Positions 1-13,131 of a stretch of DNA of 64,000 nucleotides are shown one piece after another. The stretch comes from Diphasiastrum complanatum (taxonomy: Eukaryota; Streptophyta; Lycopodiopsida; Lycopodiales; Lycopodiaceae). Each line of letters starts with the position of its first letter. The stretch's first letter is position 1. The stretch covers positions 30,516,557 to 30,580,556 of the forward strand of contig CM055096.1 in NCBI GenBank assembly GCA_029204225.1. The letters run 5' to 3'. The notes beneath the pieces were generated by a model that saw only the letters and a program-made list of their open reading frames with translations, had not been told where the DNA came from and did no database searches. A program made the translations under genes and the position numbers.

Positions 1-2477
1 TCTTGTTGACACATATAATCCTACTGTACAATCAATTATTGCAAGAGGTTTGTTCCAATTGACAATATCCGTTTGAGAATCGTAGTGAACTCCCAATTTT
101 TTCTTTGGTCGATCACAAGTGTGATCCGTTGTTGATGAATCGTCATCCGCTTTTTGAACCACTGGCTTGATAGTCCAAGTCGTAGGATCAACTTTAACTG
201 CACGTTCACGATTTTTAAAAAGGGATTTTGCCGGTACCCCAGTTATGAATTACTTGCGCAACTCGTAACCATGGACGTCCTAAGAGAACTCGGTAGACAT
301 TTGGTGCTTCTGGTAAGTCCATCACGATGAAAGTAATGACGAACTGTACTCCTGCAATCCTGACAGGTATATCTTCCACCATTCCTCATGGACAAATTGT
401 CGTTTGATCAGCTAGCTTAATAGCAAAAGTAGCAGGCTTAATCTTTGTAAGGCCCCATTTTGTACATAGCTTTGTAGAAATCAGGTTAACTCCTGAACCG
501 CCATCTATCACGGCTGCTTCTTTAGAAAATTGTCTATGTTGTATCGGCAGAGTGATATTCTTTTGTTCACTTTCCCAAGCGGCTCCAACATGGAGTACAT
601 CGTTAGATTCTTCAAAATTAGCACAAAAAAGCGGCTCCTAATGGTCTTTTGATTCTTCTTGAGCTAACTTTTGCGACTTCTTTTGCTTTTGGCACCAACT
701 TTAGGAACTCTCCCACTGAAATATTGATCTTGCTAGACAAAATATTCATGAGCAATTTTGTATGCGGTGCTTCCGGTTCAGTCATCTTGAAGGGTTCTTC
801 GTGATGATGTAATTGAACATTCATATCCGTACGTAAATTTCTTGGAGTCTGCAATGGTGAAGACCGAACTTCAGTTGTTACTTTAGCAGCTTCAAGTTCC
901 TCCTTGCAGATGTTTAATCCACTGTCTCATATCTTGATATCTTTGTTTTTCAGCATTAAGATTTGGATAGACTCCCGATGCTGTTGGTGTATCGTTCAAT
1001 GGTATAGAATCAGCAGGTACTGAATCCAATACTGGTTCTTTTTTGCTTTTGTGCTCTGGTGACCACCATTAAGGGTGCACTTGGTTTATTTTGAGCTACC
1101 GATCCTGGCTTAATTGCTATCAAATTTATAGGTGCTGTAGCTGGTGGTGGCTTCGGTCTTGCTGGACAGTCTTTATAGCAATGCCCATATCCACAATCAC
1201 GACAGAATGGTACAAATTTTTCTTTATTTGGGCATTCTGCAACTCTGTGATTTTTTCCACGCAAAGCATCCAAGTGGTGCTCTGGCCCAATTTCTTGAGG
1301 CTTGTTGTTGAGCGGAAACATAAATGGCATACTGTTCGGAAGATCCTCCTTCTTGATCATTACCATAGCTCCATTGCTCAGCACTTTCGTAAGGTTCTGG
1401 TTCCATCAAATTGGCAGGAGGAGCGGAGTGTTTTGGTGGGGCAGACAACGCTAGACGTTCCGGGTATCCAAGAGTAGATTGTCGCAGTCTTGCTACTGGA
1501 TTGCCTCCATACTGTGGATCTCGATATCCCATCTGGGCATACCGTTGCTGAATTATCCGAGGGTTGAAGTTGCAAAAGGCAGTCTCATGGTCAGGTGAAT
1601 TACACAGATGGCAAACACTGATTTCCATTCGTTTTTTCAATTGAGGACACTCATTCACTGTGTGATTTCCTGTACAAACAGAACACCAGACATTTTTCCT
1701 GGAAGGAAAAGTCTTTGCAAACTTCTTAGGTTCCTTGTTCGCTTCTCCGTGGAAATTTTCAATGCTTTGATCTTCTCATCAAATTGCAACTGCAACTTTT
1801 CCATCTGTTTTTGCTAGGTCTTTCCAAGTTTCTCGAACTCATTGAGCATTGGCATTTGTTGATGCAATAGTGGTGGATGTCGTAGTAGTCTGCCCTGCTG
1901 TATAAGGCAACATACTGACATTCGGCTCATCATCTGAATCTTCATCCTCCTCCCGAATTGCATCGTCCATCGCATTTTGCAAAAGTGCGTACTCATTATG
2001 GCGTTTCAGCTCACGTCTGATCCGTTTAGGTAGACCTGACAAAAACCACATAATCATGGCATTTTCATTAATCAACTCAAGCTCACATTCAGATCTAAGA
2101 CATTTCACCCTTTCGATGTAATCTCAAACCATTTCCCGCTTTCCCATTTTAATTTTACTTAAAAGTAGGAAAGGGTCTTCCATAAACTTCTGCGGTTTGA
2201 ACCGTGTCATAAGGGCTCGTTTAACAACCTCCCAATCTGTACGCTCAGTTTCATCTTGGTTATAGTACCAATCTTGTGCTGCGCTTGTTAAGGCCATAGG
2301 AAACAACATAAGTTTATCTTGAGGATAAATCTCACCATAGACCTCACAGGATTCAGCATAGATCTCAAGAAATCTAACTGGATCTGTTAATCCATTATAT
2401 CTGGGTAGATTGAATCGGGGTGCTCTTCTAACAATAATTGGATTGACCTCCTGTGGAGCACCTCCAGGGGCAGCCAT
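1..2477 (-). pseudogene. Ty3/gypsy gag-protease remnant (element G1), truncated by the window edge
   Basis: Minus-strand gag and aspartic protease of an LTR retrotransposon. Gag begins at the ATG ending at 2477 and runs to 2124 with a typical capsid block (RFLEIYAESCEVYG, SAAQDWYYN). It resumes in another frame at 2108-1839 (FLSGLPKRIRREL, NAMDDAIREE). Three zinc-knuckle-like clusters follow between about 1690 and 1190, including CHLCNSPDHETAFC and CRDCGYGHCYKDC. A protease block lies at about 560-240: the active-site motif reads DGGSG near 490-505, the downstream LLGRPW flap lies near 270-290, and an in-frame TGA sits at 386-388. Frameshifts and this stop make it a pseudogene. RT, RNase H and integrase would lie beyond position 1. 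Leader, primer site and 5' LTR follow in the expected order up to 4469, which confirms orientation. Assignment to gypsy is firm; an Athila-like lineage is suggested only by the primer site. Confidence 0.85.
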
Positions 2478-3689
2478 CTTTACAAATTTAGATCAAATCG
2501 ATAATGAGATTGGATATAGATTTTTCCAAAAAACTATCTCAGATTAGATCTGCTAGCTCTATTTCACTTTTCAAGAATATGATTCTATATGATGAAAAAC
2601 TACCCAAAATTCGATCAATCGATACTTCTTAAAAATGATAAATCTCTTGGAGTCCAATTTAGAATATATCAGATTTGATCCAAATTTTGACAGAGACTTG
2701 ATCTGGAAAATCAGAAACTAAAAATAGGACTAACGAAGGTTCTCTAGGTGAAAGTTGTCTTGGCGAAGGTTCAACAGTGCTATTTTGGGGTAAAAACTCT
2801 CTGAACACTTTTCTGGCAATTTCTTGGAAAATAACCTTCGTCGACTTCTCAGATGGAAGATCTGACACAGATAAAACTATGGACAATCGGACGAAGGTTT
2901 CTGACACAAGCAAATATTGTTTTTGTAATCTTGCGAGGGTAAAAATCAAGATTTTTTGTGATCTGATCAAGAAGAATCTTCGCTGAACTCAAAAATAGTA
3001 GTTTACTATAGATAGAATGTTTTGGAAACTCGACGAAGGTTCTGGCGAAGGATCAAGAGTAGTATTGGTAATTTTACAAAAAAGTGACTTTTTTGGCAAA
3101 AATATGACAATATGACAACTGATCCTCTGAAAACCTTTCTATTTTTGGTATTATTCTTCGCCGACCTGGCAGTAGATAGATCTGAATCACATCTAAGCAC
3201 AGTGAATCGGGCGAAGGTTCTTTTTTTGTTTTTTTTAAGGGTTTTGATAATTTTTGGTGTTTTTTTTGTGGTTTTTCTGATGTTTCTGAAAATCTACTGG
3301 GAATTAATCTTTGCCCTTCAGACTGAAGGTTCTGTAAACAAAACCGAAGGTGTTTGCAACTCGACGAAGGTTTTTTGAAAGAGGGTAAAAAGTTTTGAGC
3401 TCTGATGACGCTTATTGCCTTTTTTTGATCATATTTGGCAGATTTGACCAATTTTTATTACTTTCTCTGATATTTCAGATCCAAATGGATCTTAAGATTG
3501 GTGATCTGAATAGCTTTCCCTGTTTGATAATCAGATTAGATTTCAAACAAGAAAATCCACTCAAATCAAGCAAAATCAATCCCAAACTAACCCTAAAATG
3601 AAAATTTAACACTAATCATGCCACGACAAGATGTCTAATGCAAGCTGACCATCAGCCAAACATGTTGCAAACTGAAAAATTGGCGTAGC
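2478..3689 (-). other. 5' leader of gypsy element G1 with a recurring CGAAGGTTC word
   Basis: Non-coding stretch between the primer-binding site and the gag ATG of G1. The ORFs in it are short, with no recognisable domain. It carries about ten copies or near-copies of the word CGAAGGTTC, written on the + strand, near 2733, 2763, 2891, 3033, 3045, 3211, 3323, 3343 and 3363. One inverted copy (AACCTTCG) sits at 2833-2840. Spacing is irregular, about 12-170 bases, so this is not a simple tandem array. Function unknown; the position fits a packaging, dimerisation or translation-control region of the genomic RNA. Confidence 0.6.
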
Positions 3690-3708
3690 TCCCCGACAAC
3701 GACGCCAA
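3690..3708 (-). promoter_or_regulatory. Primer-binding site of gypsy element G1
   Basis: The minus strand reads TTGGCGTCGTTGTCGGGGA immediately inside the LTR edge. It resembles the TTGGCGCCGTTGCCGGGGA-type primer site typical of plant Athila/Tat-like gypsy elements. It fixes the LTR end at 3712 and the orientation of G1. Confidence 0.8.
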
Positions 3709-3711
3709 AAT

Positions 3712-4469
3712 TGTAATGGGTTTCTTTTCTTGTCTAACATGAATCCAAGATCTAGTCAATCTAGCATCAAAGAGACGGAGTTAGTTGTCACGCGTAGGTT
3801 CGTTCCCATGAGAGTGATAGTATAGTTCAGATATCAACATGAATGGAGGATCTAACACTAACATCCATTAACACTAAGCATTATCACTACATCCATTAAC
3901 CCTACTTCCACTAACCCTAAATCCACAACAATGATAGAAACTTACTCTTCTCTCTCTCCCTTTCTCTCTCACAAAAAGCATAAGAAATAGCAATCCCAAT
4001 AATGATCAGATCCAACAATTAGCAAAATCCAAAGAAATCACGAGAAATGGAGGAGAAGAGAGGAAGAGCAAGGACATTCATCAATCCATTTCTAAAGAGA
4101 ACCAATCTGCTTTATTGAAATGAGGAAATGAACATGAGGAACAACTTGAGTTGGTCCTTTTTTATAGTAGAGAGGAGGACCCTGGCCTCTGAATCCTATT
4201 GGTCCAGTCTTGTCTCTCTTTTTATTCAAATTTAAAAAAGTGTGGGAACCATTAAAATTGGAGGGAAACCCAACTTTATTAACTAACTTGACATTTAGGC
4301 CCTGCGACATTAAAACTCCCGCAAAAAGGCCTAAAGTCCTTTTATTAACATTCTAATTAATCAAATAACTATGTGATCATCGGGTTGGACTTACACATGC
4401 AGGGTGCCAAATCCCTCTCACTTATTAAATAGGGTTAGGGTTGCCTTGGGATCCGCAAACCCTCCAACA
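3712..4469 (-). repeat. 5' LTR of gypsy element G1
   Basis: Read on the minus strand it starts TGTTGGAGGG (at 4469) and ends CCCATTACA (at 3712), directly before the primer site: 758 bp with TG...CA ends. A TATA box (CTATAAAAAAGG on the minus strand) lies at about 4157-4166. The partner LTR is outside the window, so LTR identity and the target duplication cannot be checked. The outer boundary at 4469 rests on the TGTTGG start alone. Confidence 0.7.
4157..4166 (-). promoter_or_regulatory. TATA box of the G1 LTR
   Basis: The minus strand reads CTATAAAAAAGG, about 450 bases before the 3' end of the LTR, where a U3/R promoter is expected. Confidence 0.5.
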
Positions 4470-5420
4470 ATGAAGCATTCATACTGATTCTAAGATACCG
4501 CATAGGCTGAGAACGAAAATTTCTTGATTTGTAGAAGTCAAAATACCTTCAAACTTGATGGAGATGGTGCATAAGCCACCGGCCATCATTTTACAGGTCT
4601 GATAGCTTGTTGGGAGGGTAAAAAGGAATGCTAATCATGCTGTAAATAATTCCAGAATGATCTCCTTATGGATTTGGAGAAATCCATCTCCCAAAAATCA
4701 CCAAAAAGGTCATTTTTTGCACTTTTTTTTTGGCTTCCTACAAGTTCAATTGCTGGAATTCTTGGTTCTAACTTCAGGGAAAGCTTCAAAAGACTTTGGT
4801 CACCTCTTTACAAGCTCTAAATGGTGTTTTATAGCCACCTACTATCCAACTTTATGTAAAAAACAAGCAAAAATGATGATTTTTTTTGACTATTTTGTGG
4901 TTTTTTCAGCACAATAAAGTGGAAATTCATGACATACAACTCTTTTTCTAACACATGCAAACCAATTTAAAGAATTATAATAATCTAATTGGTCTGATCT
5001 TGCTGGATTTTGGTTCTTACTATCTATTTTGTGCCAAAAAGCATGAAAAACCAAGCAATTTTGACCAAAACATAGCCTAGAATCATAAATCATTGGAAAG
5101 AACCGGCATGCATCATTAATTTCATCATTAATGAACCCTAAAATGAAAGTACACTTGCTAGAAAATTTAGATCTACCAAAGATTTGATCTACACAAGAAA
5201 AAGCTCCAGAAAAGCCTCACAAAATGGCCTTCACGGACAATTCTCCATAAAACCACAAAGAATCCCAAGAGTAATGGATCTTAGCAACATGCAAATTGAA
5301 GCTGGGATAGTACACCCTCTTGAACCCTTGCTATCCACCTTGGAAGAGAATTTCAATGATCCAATCCGAAATTTCGACAAAAGGTAGCCCTTCTCCATGT
5401 TCTCCAATCTTTGTAAGCCT
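4470..5420. other. No recognisable gene; AT-rich intergenic or decayed repeat
   Basis: Only short open frames without recognisable domains. The right end may be the internal part of the minus-strand LTR element that starts with the primer-site-like word at 5421-5432, but no gag or pol motif was seen. Confidence 0.4.
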
Positions 5421-5783
5421 TGCCCTGATACCAATATAAGGGAAGCTCCCTAAGATCCTGCTTACAAGACAAAACACAATGGAAAACACACTATGGAGCA
5501 ACCACCCAACCAAGTAGAAGCAACCAACCAACTCTAGAAGCTTTACCCCGAAGCCAAGGAATGAGAAGCATGAAGGTAGAGTGAAACCCTGGCAATGAAT
5601 CAATGACCACAATGAGGAGTAGGGCAAGTTTAGCCTCAATATATAGAGCCAAAAGCAACTTGGGCACATAGCCATGCATAGCCCCAAGTTTCCCATACAT
5701 AGATTCACCTAGAATAGAGTCCTAAGCATGGACCAACTATTCATAGAATTGCTATGGATAACTCTACACATGCATACACTGTC
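5421..5783 (-). repeat. Probable LTR (about 5433-5783) plus primer site of an unknown element
   Basis: On the minus strand TTGGTATCAGGGC (5421-5432) resembles the initiator-tRNA primer site TGGTATCAGAGC of copia elements. Upstream of it on that strand is an LTR-like block with a TATA box (CTATATATTG) near 5637-5646. The block abuts the broken copia gag at 5784, so it may be an insertion into that gag. No terminal CA is visible before the primer word and no second LTR is present, so this is tentative. Confidence 0.4.
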
Positions 5784-5909
5784 TCATACCTTGTCTAAAC
5801 TCCATTTAGTGTGTTCTAGGAGTAGTATGACTTTCATTTTGAGCTTCCAGAGATGGTAGCTACTCCCATTGAGTCTGTCGATTAGAGAAGAACTAGTAGA
5901 TGAATCCAT
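5784..5909 (-). pseudogene. Ty1/copia gag N-terminal fragment (41 codons)
   Basis: The minus-strand ATG at 5909 opens a frame containing LIDRLNGSSYHLWKLKMK, the hallmark start of copia gag (N-terminal, DUF4219-like region). The frame stops after 41 residues, at the edge of the LTR-like block 5433-5783. It lies about 130 bases after a copia primer site (6042-6052) and an LTR (6053-6497), the expected 5' order. It is the 5' end of a dead copia element; the rest is missing. Confidence 0.75.
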
Positions 5910-6041
5910 TCTGGTTGAGTGAGATCGTTGGTAGAAACAACGATTTCGAAATACTGTTAGTTGTGTGCTTGCTAGAATGTTGTTTTGGTAGAAACAAGAC
6001 TTAATAATCCGTAGACAATGTGTAGATTATTGAACAACCCA

Positions 6042-6052
6042 CTCTGATACCA
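6042..6052 (-). promoter_or_regulatory. Copia primer-binding site
   Basis: The minus strand reads TGGTATCAGAG, complementary to the 3' end of initiator tRNA-Met, directly after an LTR ending CCGACA. Confidence 0.8.
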
Positions 6053-6497
6053 TGTCGGAAATCAGTGGGAATGAGCGAAAGCTGATGAGCGAGCTTGGTG
6101 TGTAGGATTGGAAGCACAACAAACAACAGTAGAATATTGAAATTGAATGATTCAGACAAATGCACAATGAAACGATACAGTAGTGAGACTAAAAATCTAC
6201 ACTTTGATTAATATCAAACAGTGAGTACAATACAATGTTTGAAGTGATAACTTCAGCTTACAGTCGTTGAGCGTGATAACGCTGGTTACAGAAAAAACTC
6301 AAATAATCAGAAGAAGTTTTCTGATGAAAATTCTAGGATTGATATCCTTCAAAATATCTAAAACTACCTTTTGTTGCAGTTATTACAACCGCCTCATTAC
6401 AGTTAATGCATGTACAAACTAGGCGGACTGTCAACGTGAAGTTGTTGGGTTGGATTTTAGACCACAATATCGAAATTACAAGTATTAAAAATGTACA
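6053..6497 (-). repeat. Copia 5' LTR
   Basis: Adjoins the primer site at 6042-6052 and ends CCGACA on the minus strand. The outer end is placed at 6497, where the minus strand reads TGTACATTTT. That boundary is a guess from the TG start, since no second LTR or target duplication is available. Confidence 0.5.
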
Positions 6498-6832
6498 ATG
6501 ACTCGAAAATATATACTGACTCAAAAAATATAGAATTTTTTGAGTCGATCTAGTATCAAAAAATTCTAGAAAATTCGATCCTGAATTTTTTTTTCGATCT
6601 TGTACTCAAAACTTTCGAGCCTTCTGTTTCTGGTTTTTCAAGATGCTCATTATTGAATGGATTTGAGGCTGAGCATCGAATTCTAATAGGGTGATGCAGA
6701 TTTTAGAGAGGTCTATTGTGGGGGGGGAAGATTGGGTGTCGCGTAAGGGACTATATATGTAAGAGAAGGAATTTGCCACAGGGCAACAATGTTATTCGAC
6801 GCAAAAGTTGCAGAGTGGGTTTCCTTTTTTGA
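6498..6832. other. No recognisable feature
   Basis: AT-rich spacer with a short G run (6720-6728). The last 40 bases may already be open sequence of the MULE remnant. Confidence 0.3.
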
Positions 6833-8937
6833 ATGAATGTGACTATCCCAATTGAGATGAGAGGCATGGCACTTATCCAACTATATGATGTACATGAGTA
6901 CCATTGGTCTCGTGCGTTGTTCTTCAAGCACAAGTCAGTGAGGCAAATCAAACATGTTTTAGATTCTTCTTTATACCAGAGGAGATATCCAAATTATCTT
7001 ATAGACTTCATACAAAAGGTATTTTCATGTTTGGCTTTAAGGTCTTGAGAGTTTTCATGTGCAACATTTTATCCCATGTTTTGTTGTGCACATTTGTGGC
7101 TAATAGAGTGTAACATTATCAGATGCATTGGGCTCTGATGATTGGAGGAGCTTGAATTTAGAGGCACAACAATTGCTTTCATGCAGAAAGTTACATTGAT
7201 TGTCCATTTAAAAAATCACATGTAGCCAAAAATATTACGACATTTGCCTACAAGGTATATGTTTACTCTTTTTGATACAATTTTTTGAACATACAATTTT
7301 TTTCCAACCATACAACCCTGCACATGAAGAGGAAGCCAAGAGGCCATTTGTATTGATGATACAGAACCAATGGATGTTGAGTATTGCTCGACGCTTCTTT
7401 CAAAATAATGCATGGGTTGTTAACTCAACATTCAAGACCAATCAATTTGATTTTTCTTTATTTGGGGCTATTCTCCCAAATAAACTTGGTCATGTTTATG
7501 ATCTGTTTGGACGACAAATGAAAGCATCAATACACTATTGCATTGCAAATGACTTTCCAAGCCAATTTTAGTAATCTTGGATGTATAGGACCATGTGCGA
7601 TCATCATAGACAAATCCATTGTGGAATTACAGGCCATAACAAAAGTTCTTGCAATCAATGAGGAATGTTTGGATGATAGTTGGGGAAGAATACTCTAAAG
7701 TGGCATGTGATATTCTATTATGCATGTTTCATGCCAAGAAGGTGTGGGTGGACACCCTACTACCAAAAGTATTAGTACATGATAGAGACTCTCTATACAA
7801 AGACATGTGTGACTTGATGCAATCTCATTCTGAAAATGATTTTAATAGGCTAGTGAAAACATTTGAACTAAAATACAAAATTTTTAACGATGTTTTACAG
7901 TATGTCCGTAGGGGCTGGACATGAAGAGAAGTTTGGAGAAAGATGTGGCTAAAGTGGAGACATTTGTTTCCACATGGACAAGTGGAAACCACGAACTTAA
8001 TTGAAAGGACCTAGCACCGCCTTAAGTATAATGTGTAGGAGGAAAAGTCAATCGCAAAGTGACAGACCTTATCCACTCGTTGATTGGGTCATCAACAACA
8101 GGAACACACCTGGGTGGAACACTAATAGAGCATTATATACTAAAGCAAGTGGTTGGTGAGTGATACCCTAAACCGTTGAATTAATGACACTAGTTTATTT
8201 TTGTTTCATTCCACATTTGTGAATGCCGCCTAGAAGTGTGTTGTTTATTAAAGAGAGTGACAAGTAGCACCAAAGGCTATGCAATCTTGTAGGGAATCAA
8301 ATTTTTGAGCAGAACAAGGAGGATAAAAGTATCATTAAAGCTCCTAGATGAAGATGTTTTAACTTTTAGTATGAGGAGTGAAGGCAACATTCAAGCTAGT
8401 GGCCGAATAGTTCTACCCAACTCTTTGGAAAAAACATACATTGTTTGATACCCAACACAATCTAGCATTTGACCAAGAGGGAAAGAACACGTAAGATATT
8501 TTGAATAGCTTCTCCAATAATCCTGAGCACCCCTAGTTGGTTGAGACGCTAATGACCAAAATTCATACTCTTCGCTAAAGATTAGATCAAAACTTCACCA
8601 ACTTGCGCTCAAAGACCTAAACACCGTCTAACAATGAAATATCTGAAGGATGACAGTAGCTTCATAAGAAGCACAGACCAAGTTTGGAACTCTTCCAACG
8701 CCGACAAAAACATTTATGCCATACATTTTCTTCAACATAATGTGACCAGAACACGAATGAGACATGGGAAAAAAAAGATGTTCACAACAAAGGATTTTAT
8801 CTATTCAAAAAAGTTGGGCTCAATAGAGGACCCCATTCCAGGGAGCCTTGCCAGCTCCACAATCTACAAGCGAGTCATGCCCAAAAAACGTACACGCGTT
8901 TGATACTCGAAGATTGCTGGGGCTGCATGTGACCAAT
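6833..8937 (+). pseudogene. Decayed MULE-type transposase gene, main part
   Basis: A series of plus-strand frame segments looks like a Mutator-like (MULE) transposase. The core at 7272-7571 contains FFQPYNPAHEE, PFVLMIQNQWML and AWVVNSTFKTNQFDF. In intact relatives the first catalytic Asp precedes STFKTN; here the codon at about 7422 gives Asn. The second part (about 7590-7924) has an IIIDKS segment, then LLCMFHAKKVWV. The frame then shifts and continues to about 8160 with LFPHGQVETTNLIERTWHR. A weak SWIM-like end (GRIVLPNSLEKTY, PRGKEH) falls at about 8400-8500 with its cysteines gone, and 8634-8903 is open tail sequence. Many stops and frameshifts are present. The tail is interrupted at 8937 by a solo LTR and resumes at 9620. 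No terminal inverted repeats were identified. Confidence 0.7.
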
Positions 8938-9619
8938 TGTTGTAAAGCTGACTTGGGTGCACCCAACGTGCCCAATAAGACTCTAAGGGGTGACACTCTC
9001 TAAGATCCCAGAGCAAGTTAGAACGTCAAGGACTGAGCCTTTGACCTATTGTGAGCCAGTCAAGTAGTCACAAGTAATGACTTGGGCAGCTCAACCAGCA
9101 CCAGGAATCCAGTCGCCAGGTCTCAGCTCCCTCTACCAGCACGAGCCAAGCACAATGCCCAGCACGTGTTGGTGGCCCCGAGACTGGTCAGTCTATGTAT
9201 GAATGTAACCTCTTCCAAATCTAATAAAGTTGATCCTTGGGGATGATTACCATTTCGGTTTCGCCTCCAGGACTGGTCCAAGTGGAAGGACCCTTACTAC
9301 TACCTTTTTGTGTCGCTGGTGCCTAAGGGTCCACGTCACCGACGTGTGGCTTGCAGCTATGCCAATTGGTCAGTTTGGCGACCACTATGCCTTGGGTTTC
9401 ATGTGTGGCTTGTCTTTGCCTTTGGTTACCTTTTGGGGATGGATTCTGAGTTGGCTTTCAGGTTGGTTGGGATTCCGGTTTTCTTAAGTATGAATGGTTA
9501 AGCTTGTTACGTTTCTGAGTTGGCTTTTACGTAAGTGCGTGATGGATGAATGTTAGACTTAAGCGCATGTTGGGGAAACCGCTCAAGTCCCAATGCCCTT
9601 TTGAGGCGCCGGCACAACA
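8938..9619 (+). mobile_element. Solo LTR, family A, with target duplication CCAAT
   Basis: Starts TGTTGTAAAGC and ends CACAACA, 682 bp. It is flanked by the direct repeat CCAAT (8933-8937 and 9620-9624), so it is a solo LTR left by recombination. It is closely similar to the LTRs at 13132-14418 (reverse) and 32464-33372. It lacks about 230 bp of U3 present in those copies, between the words CAAGTAATGAC and TTGGGCAGC. An AATAAAG polyadenylation word lies near 9223-9229. It sits inside the tail of the MULE remnant. Confidence 0.9.
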
Positions 9620-9700
9620 CCAATGTGGAGGGTATAACCTCTTTGTTGGAGGTATGAACACCACATGTAAGAAATGTAGTGCTGTTGAGACCAAATAGGT
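9620..9700 (+). pseudogene. MULE remnant, C-terminal piece after the solo LTR
   Basis: If the solo LTR and one CCAAT are removed, the frame before it (ending Ala-Ala-Cys-Asp-Gln) runs on into QCGGYNLFVGG and TTCKKC. The result is a CxxC...CxxC pair like a zinc ribbon, ending at the TAG at 9696-9698. The continuity across the excised LTR supports one original gene. What the zinc-binding tail did is unknown. Confidence 0.5.
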
Positions 9701-10891
<1,191 letters not shown>

Positions 10892-10988
10892 AGCAATGGA
10901 GAAAACACATTTTTTCATTGGGCCACGTGTGCCCTAAGTCTTCAATGACAGGCAGTTGAAGGGCGCAGCTGAAGGGTGACGGGCAGTT

Positions 10989-11006
10989 TTCTGGAACTTT
11001 CTAGAA
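10989..11006 (+). promoter_or_regulatory. Perfect heat-shock element
   Basis: The sequence reads TTCtgGAActTTCtaGAA: four alternating nTTCn/nGAAn units with exact two-base spacing, the consensus binding site of heat-shock transcription factors. A weaker GAAgtTTC pair follows near 11051-11058. A TATA run at 11073-11084 is about 70 bases downstream, a normal promoter distance. No coding region follows within a kilobase, so it may be an orphan promoter or part of an unrecognised repeat. Confidence 0.6.
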
Positions 11007-11072
11007 AATTTTTGAAACTTTCCAAAAAAGAGTAGAAAGAGAAAAATCTAGAAGTTTCGTAGAGAGAGAAGG

Positions 11073-11084
11073 ATATATATATAT
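11073..11084 (+). promoter_or_regulatory. TATA box candidate downstream of the heat-shock element
   Basis: ATATATATATAT run preceded by GG and followed by a GC-containing purine-rich stretch that would be the transcription start region. Confidence 0.45.
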
Positions 11085-11148
11085 GCGTGGAGAAAGAGAG
11101 CGCATAGGAGCCAGCGTGACGAGGGTGAGGGAGAGAGGATTTTTCAAG

Positions 11149-11187
11149 TAATTAGGGTTTTTTAGGGTTACATTTTTTTAGGGTTTT
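11149..11187 (+). promoter_or_regulatory. Cluster of telobox words
   Basis: Three TTAGGGTT words occur within 40 bases, with a fourth at about 11389. Teloboxes are common near transcription starts of plant growth-related genes. Here they follow the heat-shock element and TATA run and precede the second GA array. Confidence 0.45.
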
Positions 11188-11212
11188 AGAATGAAAAATA
11201 GCGATAATGTGA

Positions 11213-11928
<716 letters not shown>

Positions 11929-13131
11929 TGATGTGTAGCGCAGGCATCCCAAAGGGAGCCGGGAACCACGACTTAGCTTCCCAGCCTTCAACTCTTGCCA
12001 TCCAAACCCACTTGACATACAAGCAGCCAACTCGCCAACAACGATCAGACTTAACCAACATGAAGTTCCGAAAACCAACATTGAGATCCAACCTGGTGCC
12101 ATGCCAGATCGGGGGTCCCGATGTGGGTGACTTCCCTCCAAGCAAGCCGCCCGACATACATCAAACTTAACCAACTCGAAGCTTCGTTACAAACGAGTAA
12201 CATTCATTCCAAGCAAGCGGTCTGACTTACATTAGACTTAACCAACTGAAAGCTTCGTCACGAGCGCTGGAAGCCAACCTGGCGCCACGCCAGACTGGAC
12301 AGCCATAAACAGGTAACGTCCACCCAAGCAAGCCATCCAACTCAGCCGACAGGTTAGAGCCCGTTCCCCAAGAGCTTAACCCATTCACGTTTATGCAAGG
12401 AACACTCAGAACCACAAGCCGCGACAGATATGGAAACAACCAGTTCCTGGACCAAATGGTCCCGACAGCATACCGCTGGCGCCACGGACCGAATGGTCCC
12501 GACGGCATACCGCTGGCGTCCCGGGATACGACCCTCAGCTATGTGCCAAGTTAAAAATTTGGAAGCGGCCTTACAACTGGCGCTTTTACCGAACACTGAA
12601 ACCCAGAAGGTAATCAGAGTCAGTTTGAGAAAAATCCCACTTTATTGATAAATCTGAGAAGGTTACATTTCAAGTGTGTGACCGACCCTAGTCTCCGGGG
12701 CGCTAGCATGCCAAGGCGAGAGCCATGACAACATTCCAGCAAGGGAGGCTGAGACTTGGTTGGAGCTCGCCCTGAGTCGCAACCCGCACTCCCCTATAGT
12801 ATTGGTGTGATTCGGCACCCCCCTCATACCAAGCACTCTACCCAAGCTGGTAAAGCACGTTTTTCTCTCTCTAGGATTTTCTCTTTCTAGATTTTATTGA
12901 TCCCCAGGCTTCCTTTAATCATGCTTAGATCGTGTGAGGTGATTGCACATCGATCTGAGCTCTCTGGACTTCGCTAGAACCGATCGAAGATTTTCAGCCA
13001 TAGGAACTTGGCGCCGGCTGGATTCTGGTCACAGTGGCGCCGGGAACGGCACAGGCACCGTTGGCGCCGGGAGCAGCAGGGGCGCCGCTGGCGCCGGGGA
13101 CATAGCTGCGGCCGATGGCGCCGGAAGTAAA

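Noticed and set aside
3900-3960. Telomere-like CCCTAA words
   Set aside because: Scattered CCCTAA/CCCTAC words within the G1 LTR, not a perfect telomeric run.
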